A stretch of DNA of 50,000 bases from Owenia fusiformis (taxonomy: Eukaryota > Annelida > Polychaeta > Sabellida > Oweniidae), in the NCBI GenBank assembly GCA_903813345.2, contig CAIIXF020000015.1, positions 1-50,000 on the forward strand, written 5' to 3'. A model generated the notes under the pieces. It was not told the origin of the DNA, did not search any database, and saw only the letters and a program-made list of their open reading frames with translations. Shown here one piece after another: positions 30,209 through 40,686 of the stretch (positions are counted from its first letter, which is position 1; each line of letters opens with the position of its first letter). Position numbers and translations under genes: made by a program.

Positions 30209-31319
30209 AGGCATAACGTGGGCTAATTGTCACGAAATGGTTGTTCTAGCTAACTGTGATATAAATGCTAATTGCATATATTTTGTAATCTCTCAATTTA
30301 TAACATGTTAGGCTATGTCAGATATGTGTGAGCGTAAAATATTAAATCGACTCCTGTATGATATATAGGTCACGTCTCACAAGGCTTATACCTTATCTCA
30401 AATCCAGCCTTTAAATTGAAACAACTTTTACAAATATTTGAGGGAAAATTCGGTATGCAACTTTTACAACATGTGCTCGACCCTTACTGCTGTACAAATT
30501 GAAGTGCGGTGTTTCTGCTTGCAATGGGTGTATGCCTACATGCATTAAAAACTGTTGTACATTGTAGGGAGAAGTGTTAGTTTAAACAAGTCAGTCAATG
30601 GAAGTACTAGTGCTGTAACTCGACTAAAAACAAGCCATCATAATTACAAATAAAATTCATCTATGGTCATTACCCCATAACAAATCGTGGGAATACTAAA
30701 ATAAATTGAAATGCATCAGGTCTTATCACTATACAAGAAATGTATTTTATTGCGTTTGAGTCAAGTAGTACGAATTAGCAAGAAAATGATTTCTATTTGG
30801 TCGTTTAACGTTATGAAAATAGAACGGTAATTGTAAATGCAGTATTACTGAGTGAACGTTGTATGTATTAGTGAATAAGATCACTTAGGCTCTAAGCGGC
30901 GAGATAAAGTCTATGTCTTTAAAATGTTCATGAAAAATTTTCGGACAAACCTTTTTCCGTATAACCTCAATTGTTGAGGATTTCAAAGATTTTTAGCATC
31001 ATGTTCTCAACAGAATAATAATGGGCATTAATGAATTTGTGATGCTAAAGATAGAAAAGGTTTTACAGGTGGTCGGAAAGTTTTTAATTTTGAAATGAGA
31101 TTTGTTATTACTACATTATCGAGAAAGCTTATCAATTGTCCACTATAAACATTTTTGTATATTGTCCAGCCGCGACACAGCCGCAGAGCCACATTTTGGA
31201 AACCAGCATGTATATACGATAACATTATTGTAAATAATAAACTCGGTTTTCTGCAGCAGCTGCAGAGCCACATCCTAGTTAATGTTATGTTTCTTAAGTG
31301 AAGGTTAGAATAGAAATCT
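30209..31319. other. AT-rich stretch, no supported gene
   Basis: An 81-codon minus frame (31028-31273) includes a small internal duplication: ATGTGGCTCTGC followed by AGCTG or GGCTG at two places 77 bp apart (near 31263 and 31190). It is not otherwise recognisable. Confidence 0.4.
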
Positions 31320-31560
31320 CAATACTTAACTTGAAAGGCGACTACGTCAACCGCAGATCAATTTACTCCCCAGTCACATTTGTCGCACAGTGGCCGTAAG
31401 TAGACCGCAGATCAATTATATCAGTGAAGGGAAGCCGTAGATTTTATAACTCGGAGTTACAATATTTGTTAATTTCTGCGGTCCCCGTAGAAATCAACAG
31501 GCCGTACATAGCCAGACCGCATAAAGGTCATTTCATTGCAATCCGTTCAAATCGTTAGCT
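31320..31560. repeat. Short repeated motif ACCGCAGATCAATT
   Basis: ACCGCAGATCAATT occurs at about 31348 and 31410, and a reverse-oriented relative (AATTTCTGCGGTCC) near 31475. Together with the CCGTAG motifs this looks like a decayed hairpin element. Confidence 0.4.
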
Positions 31561-32299
31561 ACAAAAAAATGATTGACTAAACGTATGATACATAAATGAG
31601 AGCTAAGAAAAAAGCGCAAGAAAAAACAGTGAAATGTACTTGAAGTGGCGATTGTGTTTTCTGCTTACCAGTTACCCAGCTCTAATAGTGCGATATAAGG
31701 TGACTTGATTATGCAGATGAGAAGACCCCATTGGTTTCCCGGTCAAACAATCAAAACAGACGGGGACAAGCTTTGTTTGAACTGTTACTATATCTAGTAT
31801 TTCTTTGTTTCGTGACCAGAAATCCACTTAACTATAGGGAATATATTCCGTTATAAAGATAGATTGTTTTCACTTACCAATCATTCACTAACATGTGCTG
31901 TCATATTCAGCTCTGGCCTTCATGTCAAAAGGGGGAAGGGTAACCCCCACACTGAATAAATTCAAAGTTCGCGCACCCTTCTTTTTCATTGATGATAGAC
32001 CAGTTTACGATAAAAGGCCGAACGCAGAAAACATTGAAATTACGAACGCGGTACGTTCGGGGTATTTCTCTCGGCCTTGGAATTACTTAAGAAAAATAGA
32101 CCATCCATAGACGACATGGCAACGACATCTAATTTTCGTCGAGTGAATCATTTCCAAAGATAATCAATTTTAAGAGAAAATTGCACATAATGGTTTTGCG
32201 AGACGACCTCTATCTAACACAAGTAAAATTCTACTAAAGAGATCGCTCAAAAATATTGAAAAAATGAAATAATTTTTCTCATCAATTTTAAGACATACT
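31561..32299. other. No supported gene
   Basis: A 71-codon plus frame at 31895-32110 has varied codon use (APFFFIDDRPVYDKRPNAEN) and sits in a GC-richer patch, but it lacks a recognisable domain or splice pattern. It could be an exon fragment. Confidence 0.3.
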
Positions 32300-32935
32300 T
32301 CTCATGGATCGAATCACGATTTCTTTACAGAAAATAAGACTTTGCTTTATTATGTGGTTACGATATATGTTATTTTGCTGCTTAAAAAACGTTAAGTCAT
32401 TCTATTTACGCACTGAAAAACGGTACAAAATATAAGATGGAATTTCATCGCTTCGCCAAAAAAGTTCTACAAAATGTGTTTTTCATAATTCAACAATAAT
32501 ATTTTAGAATATAAAAATTCATCACACCTCCGATATTGTCTGAAAATTCCATAATGATCGTGTAGAAAATAAAAAAGTTGTACTCATCTAAAAAGCTCTC
32601 TCTATCGAGCCTCTTCTTTTCAACATTTAAATTTTTCGCAATTTCGACTCGATATGCCTTGGAATGGTTTAAAAATAAAGACTTTACCAGATGCCTTCTT
32701 CACCAAGATGCATGCAACATGGAATATTATGCCTATTGTTGTTGGCACATGTTTTAAGAATCATAAATAAGTTATAGTACTGGCCCCATGAAAGTCCAAA
32801 TTGAGTCGCTAAAACATGTGAAAAGTACGTGATCAACTTTCATTGTATTTAGTTTTGAGGGGGAGGGGGGTCCAACTCAAAACTAGATTCATTTAGTTTC
32901 CTATAAGACATTGAACTTTTGATGCCTCCCCTAAC
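32300..32935 (-). repeat. Dispersed repeat, minus copy of the element at 17530-18010
   Basis: Reverse complement matches 17530-17830: GGCATCAAAAG, CTAGTTTTGAG, G/C-run, then GAAGAGGCTCGATAGAGAGA and TTTTATATTCTAAAATATTA, then TTGGCGAAGCGATGAA. An extra ~230 bp (32620-32850) is inserted compared with the plus copy. Confidence 0.75.
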
Positions 32936-33031
32936 TATGCTTGAGGACTGATGGAAGATCAGAAGCTGAGAAACGTTCAGAGTATTCACCTTTCCACAAA
33001 GTAAAGAAAATCGATAATTTCCGGCGCGCTG

Positions 33032-33068
33032 ATTGGTCGTATGCAAATGAGTCAAATCAATGACGTCA
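33032..33068. promoter_or_regulatory. Cluster of four consensus transcription-factor sites
   Basis: Within 37 bp lie an inverted CCAAT box (ATTGG, 33032-33036), a perfect octamer ATGCAAAT (33041-33048) overlapping a perfect AP-1 site TGAGTCA (33048-33054), and a perfect CRE TGACGTCA (33061-33068). Such density is unusual in AT-rich spacer and suggests an enhancer or promoter, though no exon beside it is convincing. Confidence 0.4.
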
Positions 33069-33529
33069 ATGATGGAAAGTTTTGAAGAATTAGTACAGCC
33101 AGCATAGGAATATTTTGAATTGACTGCGATAAAAAAGATTCTATTTGCCCAACGCACTAATTATTTTTAATCAAATATGAAATATGGACGGGGCACTTTC
33201 ATTCCGAATCTTATGTAATTTAATTTAATCAATTTTTGACAGAACTATTGTTTATTAAGACTTCTCAGATCAGCCTCACATACCCGGGCTCACATGTCTC
33301 GTGCGATTGTAAACAAAAATGTAAATTGTGAAGTTACAAACAACTCGGTTAAATTATCTGATAGTGGTCATACACTGTCCTGTTCAATGGTTATTATGTC
33401 ATAGTAAGTTAAGTTCCATCAGAAATTCACCATGAGTGACATTCGCGGCGCAAAGCGTTACCTTTTGGTATTTATTCGCCATCAGCGATGTCAATAATGA
33501 TCAGCAATGTCAACATATCATCAATAAAC
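33069..33529. other. Spacer, nothing supported
   Basis: Unremarkable apart from a short duplication ATCAGC(G/A)ATGTCAA at about 33481 and 33499. Confidence 0.4.
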
Positions 33530-34158
33530 ATTACCCAGCTAACAAATTTACGTTGTGATAACGACGTTAGAATATATGTCTCAAGTTGTAGCAACGTTAA
33601 TATGGAACGTTGTAGGTACAGGAAGGTGTGGACTCGCACAGATGTTTAAAGAACGTTACATTTGACTTAAATATTACGTGCCAGGAACGTAGTAGCGACC
33701 TTATCAATTACGTCGCCAAAATAACGAAACTGTAACGTACTTTCATACGTCATATATACGTGGCCAATCTAAAGTTCTGGTAACGTTGATATAAAATGTT
33801 GTAGGTACAGGAAGGTGTGGACTCGCACAGATGTTTAAAGAACGTTACATTTGACTTTAATATTACGTGCCAGGAATGTAGTAACGACCTTATCAATTAC
33901 GTCGCCAAAATAACGAAACTGTTACGTACTTACATACGTCATATATACGTGGCCAATCTAAAGTTCTGGTAACGTTGATATAAAATGTTGTAGGTACAGG
34001 AAGGTGTGGACTCGCACAGATGTTTAAAGAACGTTACATTTGACTTTAATACTACGTGTCAGGAACGTAGTAGCGACCTTATCAATTACGTCGCCAAAAT
34101 AACGAAACTGTAACGTACTTACATACGTCATATATACGTGGCCAATCTAAAGTTCTTG
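33530..34158. repeat. ACGT-rich tandem array, ~190-bp unit, first block
   Basis: Units are marked by GGAAGGTGTGGACTCGCACA followed by GATGTTTAAAGAACGTTACA, at 33621, 33810 and 33999 (spacing 189). Each also has GTGCCAGGAACGTAGTAGCG and ATACGTGGCCAATCTAAAG. The ACGT tetranucleotide is very frequent. The units in this block are nearly identical to each other. The array is interrupted at about 34158 and resumes at about 35922. Confidence 0.95.
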
Positions 34159-34159
34159 T

Positions 34160-34746
34160 AACCACGCGGTAGTATCTCTTCGGGACGTATCGAAACCACT
34201 CCGTCCCGAAAAACCGTTAATTTGAATTTAAAACCTACCCCAGTGTTTGAAAATCAAGGATTGTGAGTCTCACACTTCACCGTTTTTCTTCAAACTTGTT
34301 CTGTACAAAGCTTCACAGAAATACCTTTCAGTCGATACATTGTTTTCGTGTACAAAGTACCTCGTTTTAGCGGCGTTTTGGTCCCCAGCTGTGAGATAAA
34401 GCAAATTTTCACAACTTTCAACTGTAAGTCAAGTTATCTCGCCAGTCTTTTACCCATTCTCGCCCATAATTTCAGAATGGACTCCCATTACAACCTTCCA
34501 TCGCTACGTCTTGATTTTTGGGCATCAAACGCAGCAGTTTCTAAATCATCCACACATCTCTTCAAATTTGACCAATACGTCCCGTCATCTTCCACTACGC
34601 CCCGCCGAGTCTATCACTATACACGTAGAGTTGCATTCTAAAACAATTTGTCCATCGAGGTGTCCGTTTGTAGGTTGCCATTGTCGATTCTAAATACCAA
34701 TCGGATTGTGTTTTAAGATTTACCCATTCTTGTCCATTTTCAATAT
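34160..34746 (-). other. GC-richer insert with fragmented open frames, possible decayed gene
   Basis: This stretch interrupts the tandem array and differs in composition. On the minus strand partially open frames run one after another: an ATG at about 34694 starting MATYKRTPRWTNCF, a +1-shifted piece with DDGTYWSNLKRCVDDLE, then a piece with LYLTAGDQNAAKTRYF ending at a TGA near 34270. The plus strand also has a 97-codon frame (34348-34641), so frame length alone is not decisive. It may be a degraded retrocopy or transposon gene. Confidence 0.25.
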
Positions 34747-34754
34747 ACCTATAA

Positions 34755-35454
34755 TAGGGTGGTCCAAAATCTCCCTAAAATTTAGATTTCCCGATATTGC
34801 AATATAAAGATTTTAATTACTGAACAACTGAAAATATTTTTAAGAAACGTTTAAAGTGCCCTATCCTTGAAAAAATGGGTGATGTCAATTATATTATTTT
34901 CAGCATAACGTTAGAAACATGTATCATTTTATATGGTACACATTTCATAATGTAATCCAATGGAATCATACAGAAGAAAGGTTGACACACAACAGTTAAA
35001 ATCTTTATATTACATTATCAGACAAAGTCAGTAGACAGGTAGATGTTGTTTATATACCAATTAGTGTTGTATGATGATGCATTCTTTATATGAATCTAGA
35101 AACGTTTTTGTGCCAATATTGCTCAATTTTGATAACATCTCCGTTATTTTGAAATTAAGCGTGGCAAAGTTTCCCGATGGATTTAGCTAAAAAAAGTGGT
35201 GCCTGAGGGTTATTGAAAATCATACATGATGAAGAAAAAATACATATTCCTCCTGAAATACAACAGTTTAATTTTGAGTTATAAACCATTTATGAAAACG
35301 GCATATTTGTCAAAATTACCAAAACTTCAAGTGAGACGCGTGGCAAAATTTCCCAGGGGTCTAGAGTGGAAATATTTGTACCAAGAGTCAATTTGTAACT
35401 AGAATCTGTCAGATGACAGATTTTTGGAAAATTTTGCAGATTTGGACAACCCTA
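34755..35454. mobile_element. hAT-like non-autonomous element, 700 bp, perfect 8-bp target duplication
   Basis: The ends are TAGGGTGGTCCAAAATCT and, inverted, TAGGGTTGTCCAAATCTG. ACCTATAA is duplicated exactly on both sides (34747-34754 and 35455-35462). TAGGG-type ends with an 8-bp duplication are diagnostic of the hAT superfamily. The interior is non-coding, with a short internal repeat GCGTGGCAAA(G/A)TTTCCC at about 35159 and 35339. Confidence 0.85.
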
Positions 35455-35549
35455 ACCTATAACTTTGTTGAACCTGAAGAAACGTATCAACTTTTTGTTA
35501 AATAAAGATAGCAAATTCAGCTGTCCTGTACCTAACTTGTACTTTTTGC

Positions 35550-35720
35550 TAGTACTCAGATTGATGGATATTCTGTCGTATGACATGCGACAAACATATC
35601 AATTCTCATGGGTTTACATGGGAATGTCGATTTTCAAAAATTCATCAGATTTATCATCCATTTCCGATCTATTGTAATTGAGGAAAAACAACAAGGAAAA
35701 TTTGGAGGTATTGGGAATAC
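35550..35720. repeat. Dispersed repeat fragment shared with 43535-43690
   Basis: GATATTCTGTCGTATGAC, ATGGGAATGTCGATTTTCAA, AAATTCATCA and GTAATTGAGGAAAAA, then AAAATTTGGAGGTATTGGG match 43545-43690 closely. The overlapping short open frames in both copies are by-products. Confidence 0.75.
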
Positions 35721-35921
35721 CTCACAAAATCAAATACAGGACAATTACATATAATTAAAGTTAAAAAGCAACATCTTCACAAACATTTAAATTATCAATT
35801 TCATGCAATCAGATATAGTTATACTCAGTCCGTATGTATGCTAAACTTAAGACTGGTGTTAAGAATCGACCAAGGCAAACCTATGTAAAATTACACAACG
35901 ATGAACAAAATGTTTTAGAAT

Positions 35922-37230
35922 CTAAAGTTCTGGTAACGTTGATATAAAACGTTGTAGGTACAGGAAGGTGTGGACTCGCACAGATGTTTAAAGAACGTTA
36001 CATTTGACTTAAATATCACGTGCCAGGAATGTAGAACCAACCTTAACAATGACTTCGCAAACATAATGAGACTGTAATGTGCGTATGCAACGTCACATAT
36101 ACGTGGCCGGTTTAAAGTTCTAGTACGTTAATTATGGAACGTTGTAGGTACAGGAAGGTGTGGACTCGCACAGATGTTTATTAAACGTTACATTTGACTA
36201 AAGTATCACGAGCCAGGAACGTAGTAGCAACCTTAACAGTGACTTCGCTAAAATAACGAGCTGTAACGTACTTACATAACGTCATACATACGTGGCAGAT
36301 TAAATGCGTCAAGTTTGTAACGTTATCGCGACGGGAAGGTTTAGACTCGAACAGACGTTTATTTTGCAAATGACTTAAACGTAGCCGTGACGTACTCAAA
36401 TATCATTTCATATAGGTGGATTATAAATATATCTAGAATCCTGGTAACGTCAAATTCACGTTGTTATAGCGTCTTGTTAAATGCCCCAAGTCGTTACAAC
36501 GTTAATTATGGAACGTTATAGGCATAGGAAGGTGTGGACTCGCACAGATGTTTAAAGAACGTTACATTTGACTTAAATATCACGTGCCAGGAATGTAGAA
36601 CCAACCTTAACAATGACTTCGTAAAAAATAATGAGACTGTAATGTGCTTATGCAACGTCACATATACGTGGCCAGTTTAAAGTTCTGGTAACTTTTATTA
36701 TGGAACGTTGTAGGCACAGGAAGGTGTGGACTCGCACAGATGTTTATACAACGTTACGTTTTACTTACATATCATGTGCTAGGAATGTAGTAGCAACCTT
36801 AACAATTACTGCAAAAATAAAATAACAGACTGTAACGTGCTTATGCAACGTCACATATACGTGGCCAAGTTAAAGTTCTGGTAACATTAATTATAGAACG
36901 CTGTATAGGCAAAGGAAAGTGTGGACTCGCATAAATAAGTATACAAATTACTTTTGACTTAAATACCACGAGCCAAGAATGTAGTAGCAACCTTAACAAC
37001 GACTTTGCCAAAATAAAGAGACTGTAACGTGCTTGTCACATGCATGGCCAATTTTAACTTCTGGTTACGTCAAGTTATATTAGGACAACACGTGCAAGGA
37101 ATGTTCTAGCAACCTTAATTATGACATCAACAAGATATAGTGACAGCAATGACTTACGTGCAGTTAAATGAATCATTACATGAACATAGAGCTAATTTAA
37201 AGTTCCTGTACAGGAAGATGTAGACACCGA
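35922..37230. repeat. ACGT-rich tandem array, ~190-bp unit, second block
   Basis: Units restart at about 35963, 36153, 36335 (degenerate), 36528, 36719, 36913 and 37205, with divergence increasing to the right. TCTAAAGTTCTGGTAACGTT at its left edge repeats the sequence at which the first block breaks (34145-34158), so the two blocks were once continuous. Confidence 0.93.
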
Positions 37231-37936
37231 TGTTCAGTAAAATTATATATAACACACTAAGCCTAACGTTTTCACATGTGAAGGTAAAACACAACTAACT
37301 TATGCTTTGACTTATTAACAAATGTATATTGTTTTTCCAATAGTTACTGATATGCACAAATTGTCAGTAGTTTTGACATGAAATGATAATGTTTTTAGAG
37401 AATGAATTTCTTCATTAATAATGGCTCAATATAGTTATGAGGCAACTCAAAATACTTGGAGTCGAATACTTGTAACCTTTCCAATGATACCTAATATATA
37501 GCCTTTTATGATATTTCGATATGATATTTCGATATTTCATTTCCGAGATTGTGCCAAGATTTCGGCAGATCTGCTCGACCCCCCCCCTTTACTATGAATG
37601 TAATTATCTATAGCCTAACTGTTTAGGGGTTATGTTGTTATTTTTCCTGAACTGGAATGAATAAATATTCTAATTTGAGCTTGAACAAATGCTCCATTGG
37701 TTAACATGGTATTGATTTTTAATAAGCAATAATGACCTTTTTAAGTGGGGAAAAAAACTAGAAAAATTGCATGTTTCAGATATGAAGCCATTTTATCTAT
37801 GCAATCTTAAAAGTATTGTCCTGTTACTTGTTATAGAGATAAAAATTTAATTCAAACTGGCTTGCTTCTCAGAACAGATAATGTTTATGCTAAGTGTTCA
37901 TTTTTTCTTGAAAGCATGAGCTCTCATAGGTCCTCA
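37231..37936. other. AT-rich spacer
   Basis: A run of ten C lies at about 37579-37588, and an imperfect direct repeat ATGATATTTCGAT near 37508 and 37522. No gene seen. Confidence 0.4.
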
Positions 37937-38039
37937 TCACTTCCCAAATGTTTCTTCAAATGACTTGTACAGCTCAGTCGTTGTTTCCCTGGGTGCATGT
38001 TTAACCAATTGCCATTTCTGCTTGTTTTTTAACATTTTC
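37937..38039 (-). CDS. Candidate terminal coding exon, unidentified gene
   Basis: The minus strand has a strong acceptor (TTGATTTTTTCCAG, ending 38040) followed by 103 bp open in one frame to a TGA at 37937. The peptide reads KMLKNKQKWQLVKHAPRETT, then TELYKSFEETFGK, a basic then amphipathic sequence. The first base completes a codon from a previous exon (phase 2). The candidate exon at 39476-39699 ends in phase 1, so at least one exon between them would be needed if they share a gene. Family unknown. Confidence 0.4.
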
Positions 38040-38442
38040 CTGGAAAAAATCAATATATTGAAAAGTATGAAATGTAACCTGTATACCCATACCCACTCTG
38101 TATATTTTGCAGTCTCATTTTCAACCAAAATTGACCTAGCTATCTATTCTTTACAATCTCAGATACAATATGCCTCGTTGGTCTACAATATGTTCTAAAT
38201 CAGTAAGTTAGTATTAGGGATTAAAAGTGCAAAAATCGGGAAAATGTTTAAATTTTTCCAAATATAAATATGGAAGCCAGATATATAAAATAAAATACAT
38301 TATCGTAAAATTCCTTGGTAAAATTCTCTAGACTGAGTATTCCTGAAGTAAAGTATGTGCTTTAGATTTTTAGAATATAGAATGACAAGGATCTTGCTAG
38401 ATTTGATTCTGCCTTTAACTTAATATATATAAAATACTACTA

Positions 38443-39444
38443 CACTCTAAAAATTAGAAACGCCAAAACAACGCTTATTTTAACACTTATTTGCAACAGA
38501 TAATTAACACGTTTTAATGTTGATACTATATTAATTAACACGTTTCGACGTTTATATCAACGTTTGTACGTCATTGTAGATCCGTTTATTAACACGTTTG
38601 TGTGTTTATTTTTTAAATATTAACATGTTTAAGTGTATTTAAATTATACATTTTAACGTGTTTATGTGTTTTTATTTTTAACACAAAAACGTGTTTCAGG
38701 GCTTGCAACAGATAATTAATACGAAAACGTGTTTATCTCCAACAATGTGTTAAAAAGTGTTTAGGTTAAACTAGACACTTCTGAAACACTTAAAAATATC
38801 CTGTCATGGGGTGCAGACGAAGTAATTGGTTATCTCTGTTTCTTCATTTTTTCATGTTTTATTCAATGGTTCACTTTTGTTCTCCTAGGATATCCGTAAA
38901 ACCAAGGAATGCGATCGACAACGTATTTCAACGCTTTTTGTTTATTCGAGTTGGACATCCGCCATTTCGAAATATCAACTAAGCATCTTGACATTTTTCA
39001 TGTTGTAATTATGAGACACACATTTAGTGTTTCATTTAATATATATATCCATCGTGTTCCTTGGTATTAATACATAAGTAGTCAACGAACAATCTATGAG
39101 TTTGACCTTGCACCATTGAATAAAACACGAAGAAACAGAACTTACCAATTTCGTCTGCACCCTTGTGACCGGATATCGTTAGAAAAGATTGCATGCGCAT
39201 CTCGTTATAAACGTGAGGCGTTTTTGAAGCGTTGATACTTTAAAAGGTGTTTCAAAGAAAATCCAAAACAGTTATTTAACGCTTAACACAGGAAAAACGC
39301 TTTTCAAAAACGCAGTTAAAAATTAAAGTGTTAAAACGCAAACGCCTCGTGTTAAAAAAGCTCCTGTAATTACGCACCAACGTGTTAAAATATCAAAAAC
39401 AAACACATTAACACGTTAACATAACAACACTCGTTTTTGGAGTG
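38443..39444. mobile_element. Foldback/TIR element rich in AACACGTTTT, ~1.0 kb
   Basis: The ends are CACTCTAAAAA and, inverted, CACTCCAAAAA, with TA on both sides (38441-38442 and 39445-39446). The outer ~350 bp on each side are packed with AACACGTTT / AAACGTGTT in mirrored arrangement. Inner arms GGTGCAGACGAAGTAATTGG ... TTTTATTCAATGG (38810-38872) pair with 39105-39168. The centre (38880-39100) is unique and non-coding. It ends 31 bp from the donor of the 39476-39699 candidate exon. TA duplication suggests Tc1/mariner-type mobilisation. Confidence 0.75.
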
Positions 39445-39475
39445 TACAATGAATAATAGATTAACCTGGACTTAC

Positions 39476-39699
39476 AGAAGTCACTTTCCTCACCACTCCC
39501 CAAGCCCAGAGGACTCTTCTGCCTAACTTCAAAAACCGTCAAATGTTCCATTCTTCTTGTACTGCTAGTGTGTCTGAAACATTTTAGAGACTTGTAGTAT
39601 AAACATTTTATAGGTTGGTTATCTGAAAATGCACTTGAGGTGGTTATCTTTCTTCCACCAGATCTGATCTTTGTCTCAGGAGACTTTTTTGGGATTACT
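39476..39699 (-). CDS. Candidate internal exon, 224 bp, unidentified gene
   Basis: Acceptor GATTGTTTTACCTCAG (ending at 39700) and consensus donor TTCT|GTAAGTCC (39475) bracket a segment open for 74 codons within a longer minus frame (39408-39725). The peptide is basic and Ser/Thr/Lys/Arg-rich (ETKIRSGGRKITTSSAFSDN ... HLTVFEVRQKSPLGLGSGEE), as in a disordered or regulatory region of an intracellular protein. It enters completing a codon (phase 2) and leaves in phase 1. It is the best-supported exon in the right half of the window, but I do not recognise the protein. Confidence 0.45.
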
Positions 39700-40239
39700 C
39701 TGAGGTAAAACAATCCCTTATGCACATCTGTTTATAGATCCCTAGTAATTTTTGTACTATCCTTTTGTATTCATAGAATCACATAGCCAAAACATTCATC
39801 CATTGACTCTGATAATCTTAATTCAATGATCTAACTAGAGATCTATATTAATTTGAAATGTTGGAACAGTAGGAAAGTAGATACCTGAGAATGAGAACTT
39901 TCTGAGATAAAATATGTTAACAAACGAAAACAATTTTGAGGAGAACTACAAATATCCCTGTTCTATCACAATGAATGTATAGCGCAATAGTCATTGAAGG
40001 ACTACCTTAAAAGCACATTATAAGCTTGATTAAGCCTACATTACTACATATTATGCTTTGATAAAGGAAAAATGGTAGAAAATCAGCACAAAATCGTAAA
40101 TTACTCTCCCTTAGTAATTTACATCACATGTACATAATAGATAGGTCAGCTAAAAGTTTGATTTTTTTGCTGGGATTATAAAGGATTTTACAATAATTTG
40201 CGATATTCCTGAGTGTTCTGACCTGACCTGAAATTGCTT
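39700..40239. other. AT-rich spacer, probably intron if the exon calls hold
   Basis: No repeat or gene supported. On the minus strand two acceptor-like CTCAG sites occur 17 bp apart near 39880-39915, but the frames beyond them close quickly. Confidence 0.35.
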
Positions 40240-40304
40240 AGTAGTTGTTCGTGACCTGACCCGAGCCTTGGGTCCGACTTCGGGTCAGTGTGACACCTCT
40301 AGAA
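40240..40304. mobile_element. End fragment of a hAT-type element
   Basis: Read on the minus strand from 40304 it starts CTAGAGGTGTCACACTGACC, then CGAAGTCGG and repeated GACC/CCGA motifs. TAGAGGTGTCA..GACCCG is a hAT terminal sequence type I know from many animals. The other end is not seen, so this is a partial copy. Confidence 0.5.
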
Positions 40305-40314
40305 ATAATATAGG

Positions 40315-40490
40315 CTAGCCTACCTTATTATTAGCATGGAACACCACTCATCTCAACACAACCAAAATCATCTCAGGGTTATCATTGGTGAAGGCTACAA
40401 CAATCTGGTTCATCTCCTACTCCTGAAAACAGAATAGGTAGATGGAAAAATATAGAACAATAGTAGTTCTTTAAAAGGCTGTTACTTTAT
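40315..40490. repeat. Duplicated exon-like segment, copy 1
   Basis: It matches 41715-41905 at about 80 percent. On the minus strand both copies have CTGTTTTCAG, a short segment beginning AGGAGATGAACCAGATTGTT, then GTAGC(C/T)TTCA, and a donor-like (AAG|GTAGGC here, CAG|GTATAT in copy 2). Frames do not agree between copies beyond about 13 codons, so coding is doubtful. It could be a duplicated exon of the flanking gene or a small dispersed repeat. Confidence 0.55.
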
Positions 40491-40686
40491 TTTATACTTT
40501 TATTTCAAATTGTATTGATTAAGATGAGACCTTTTAATTGTGAATATGATGAGTAAATCAGCTGAGATGTTTTAACATTGTGTCAATCAGGACTAAGTTC
40601 AAACTTAGAACTTAATTACATAGCAGTCATACTTTTAAAATTTGCCCAGTGCGCCAAATTAAATAGCGCCATATTAAAGCAATTTA

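Noticed and set aside
34348-34641. 97-codon plus frame in the GC-richer insert
   Set aside because: The opposite strand is equally open in pieces; nothing favours this frame as coding.
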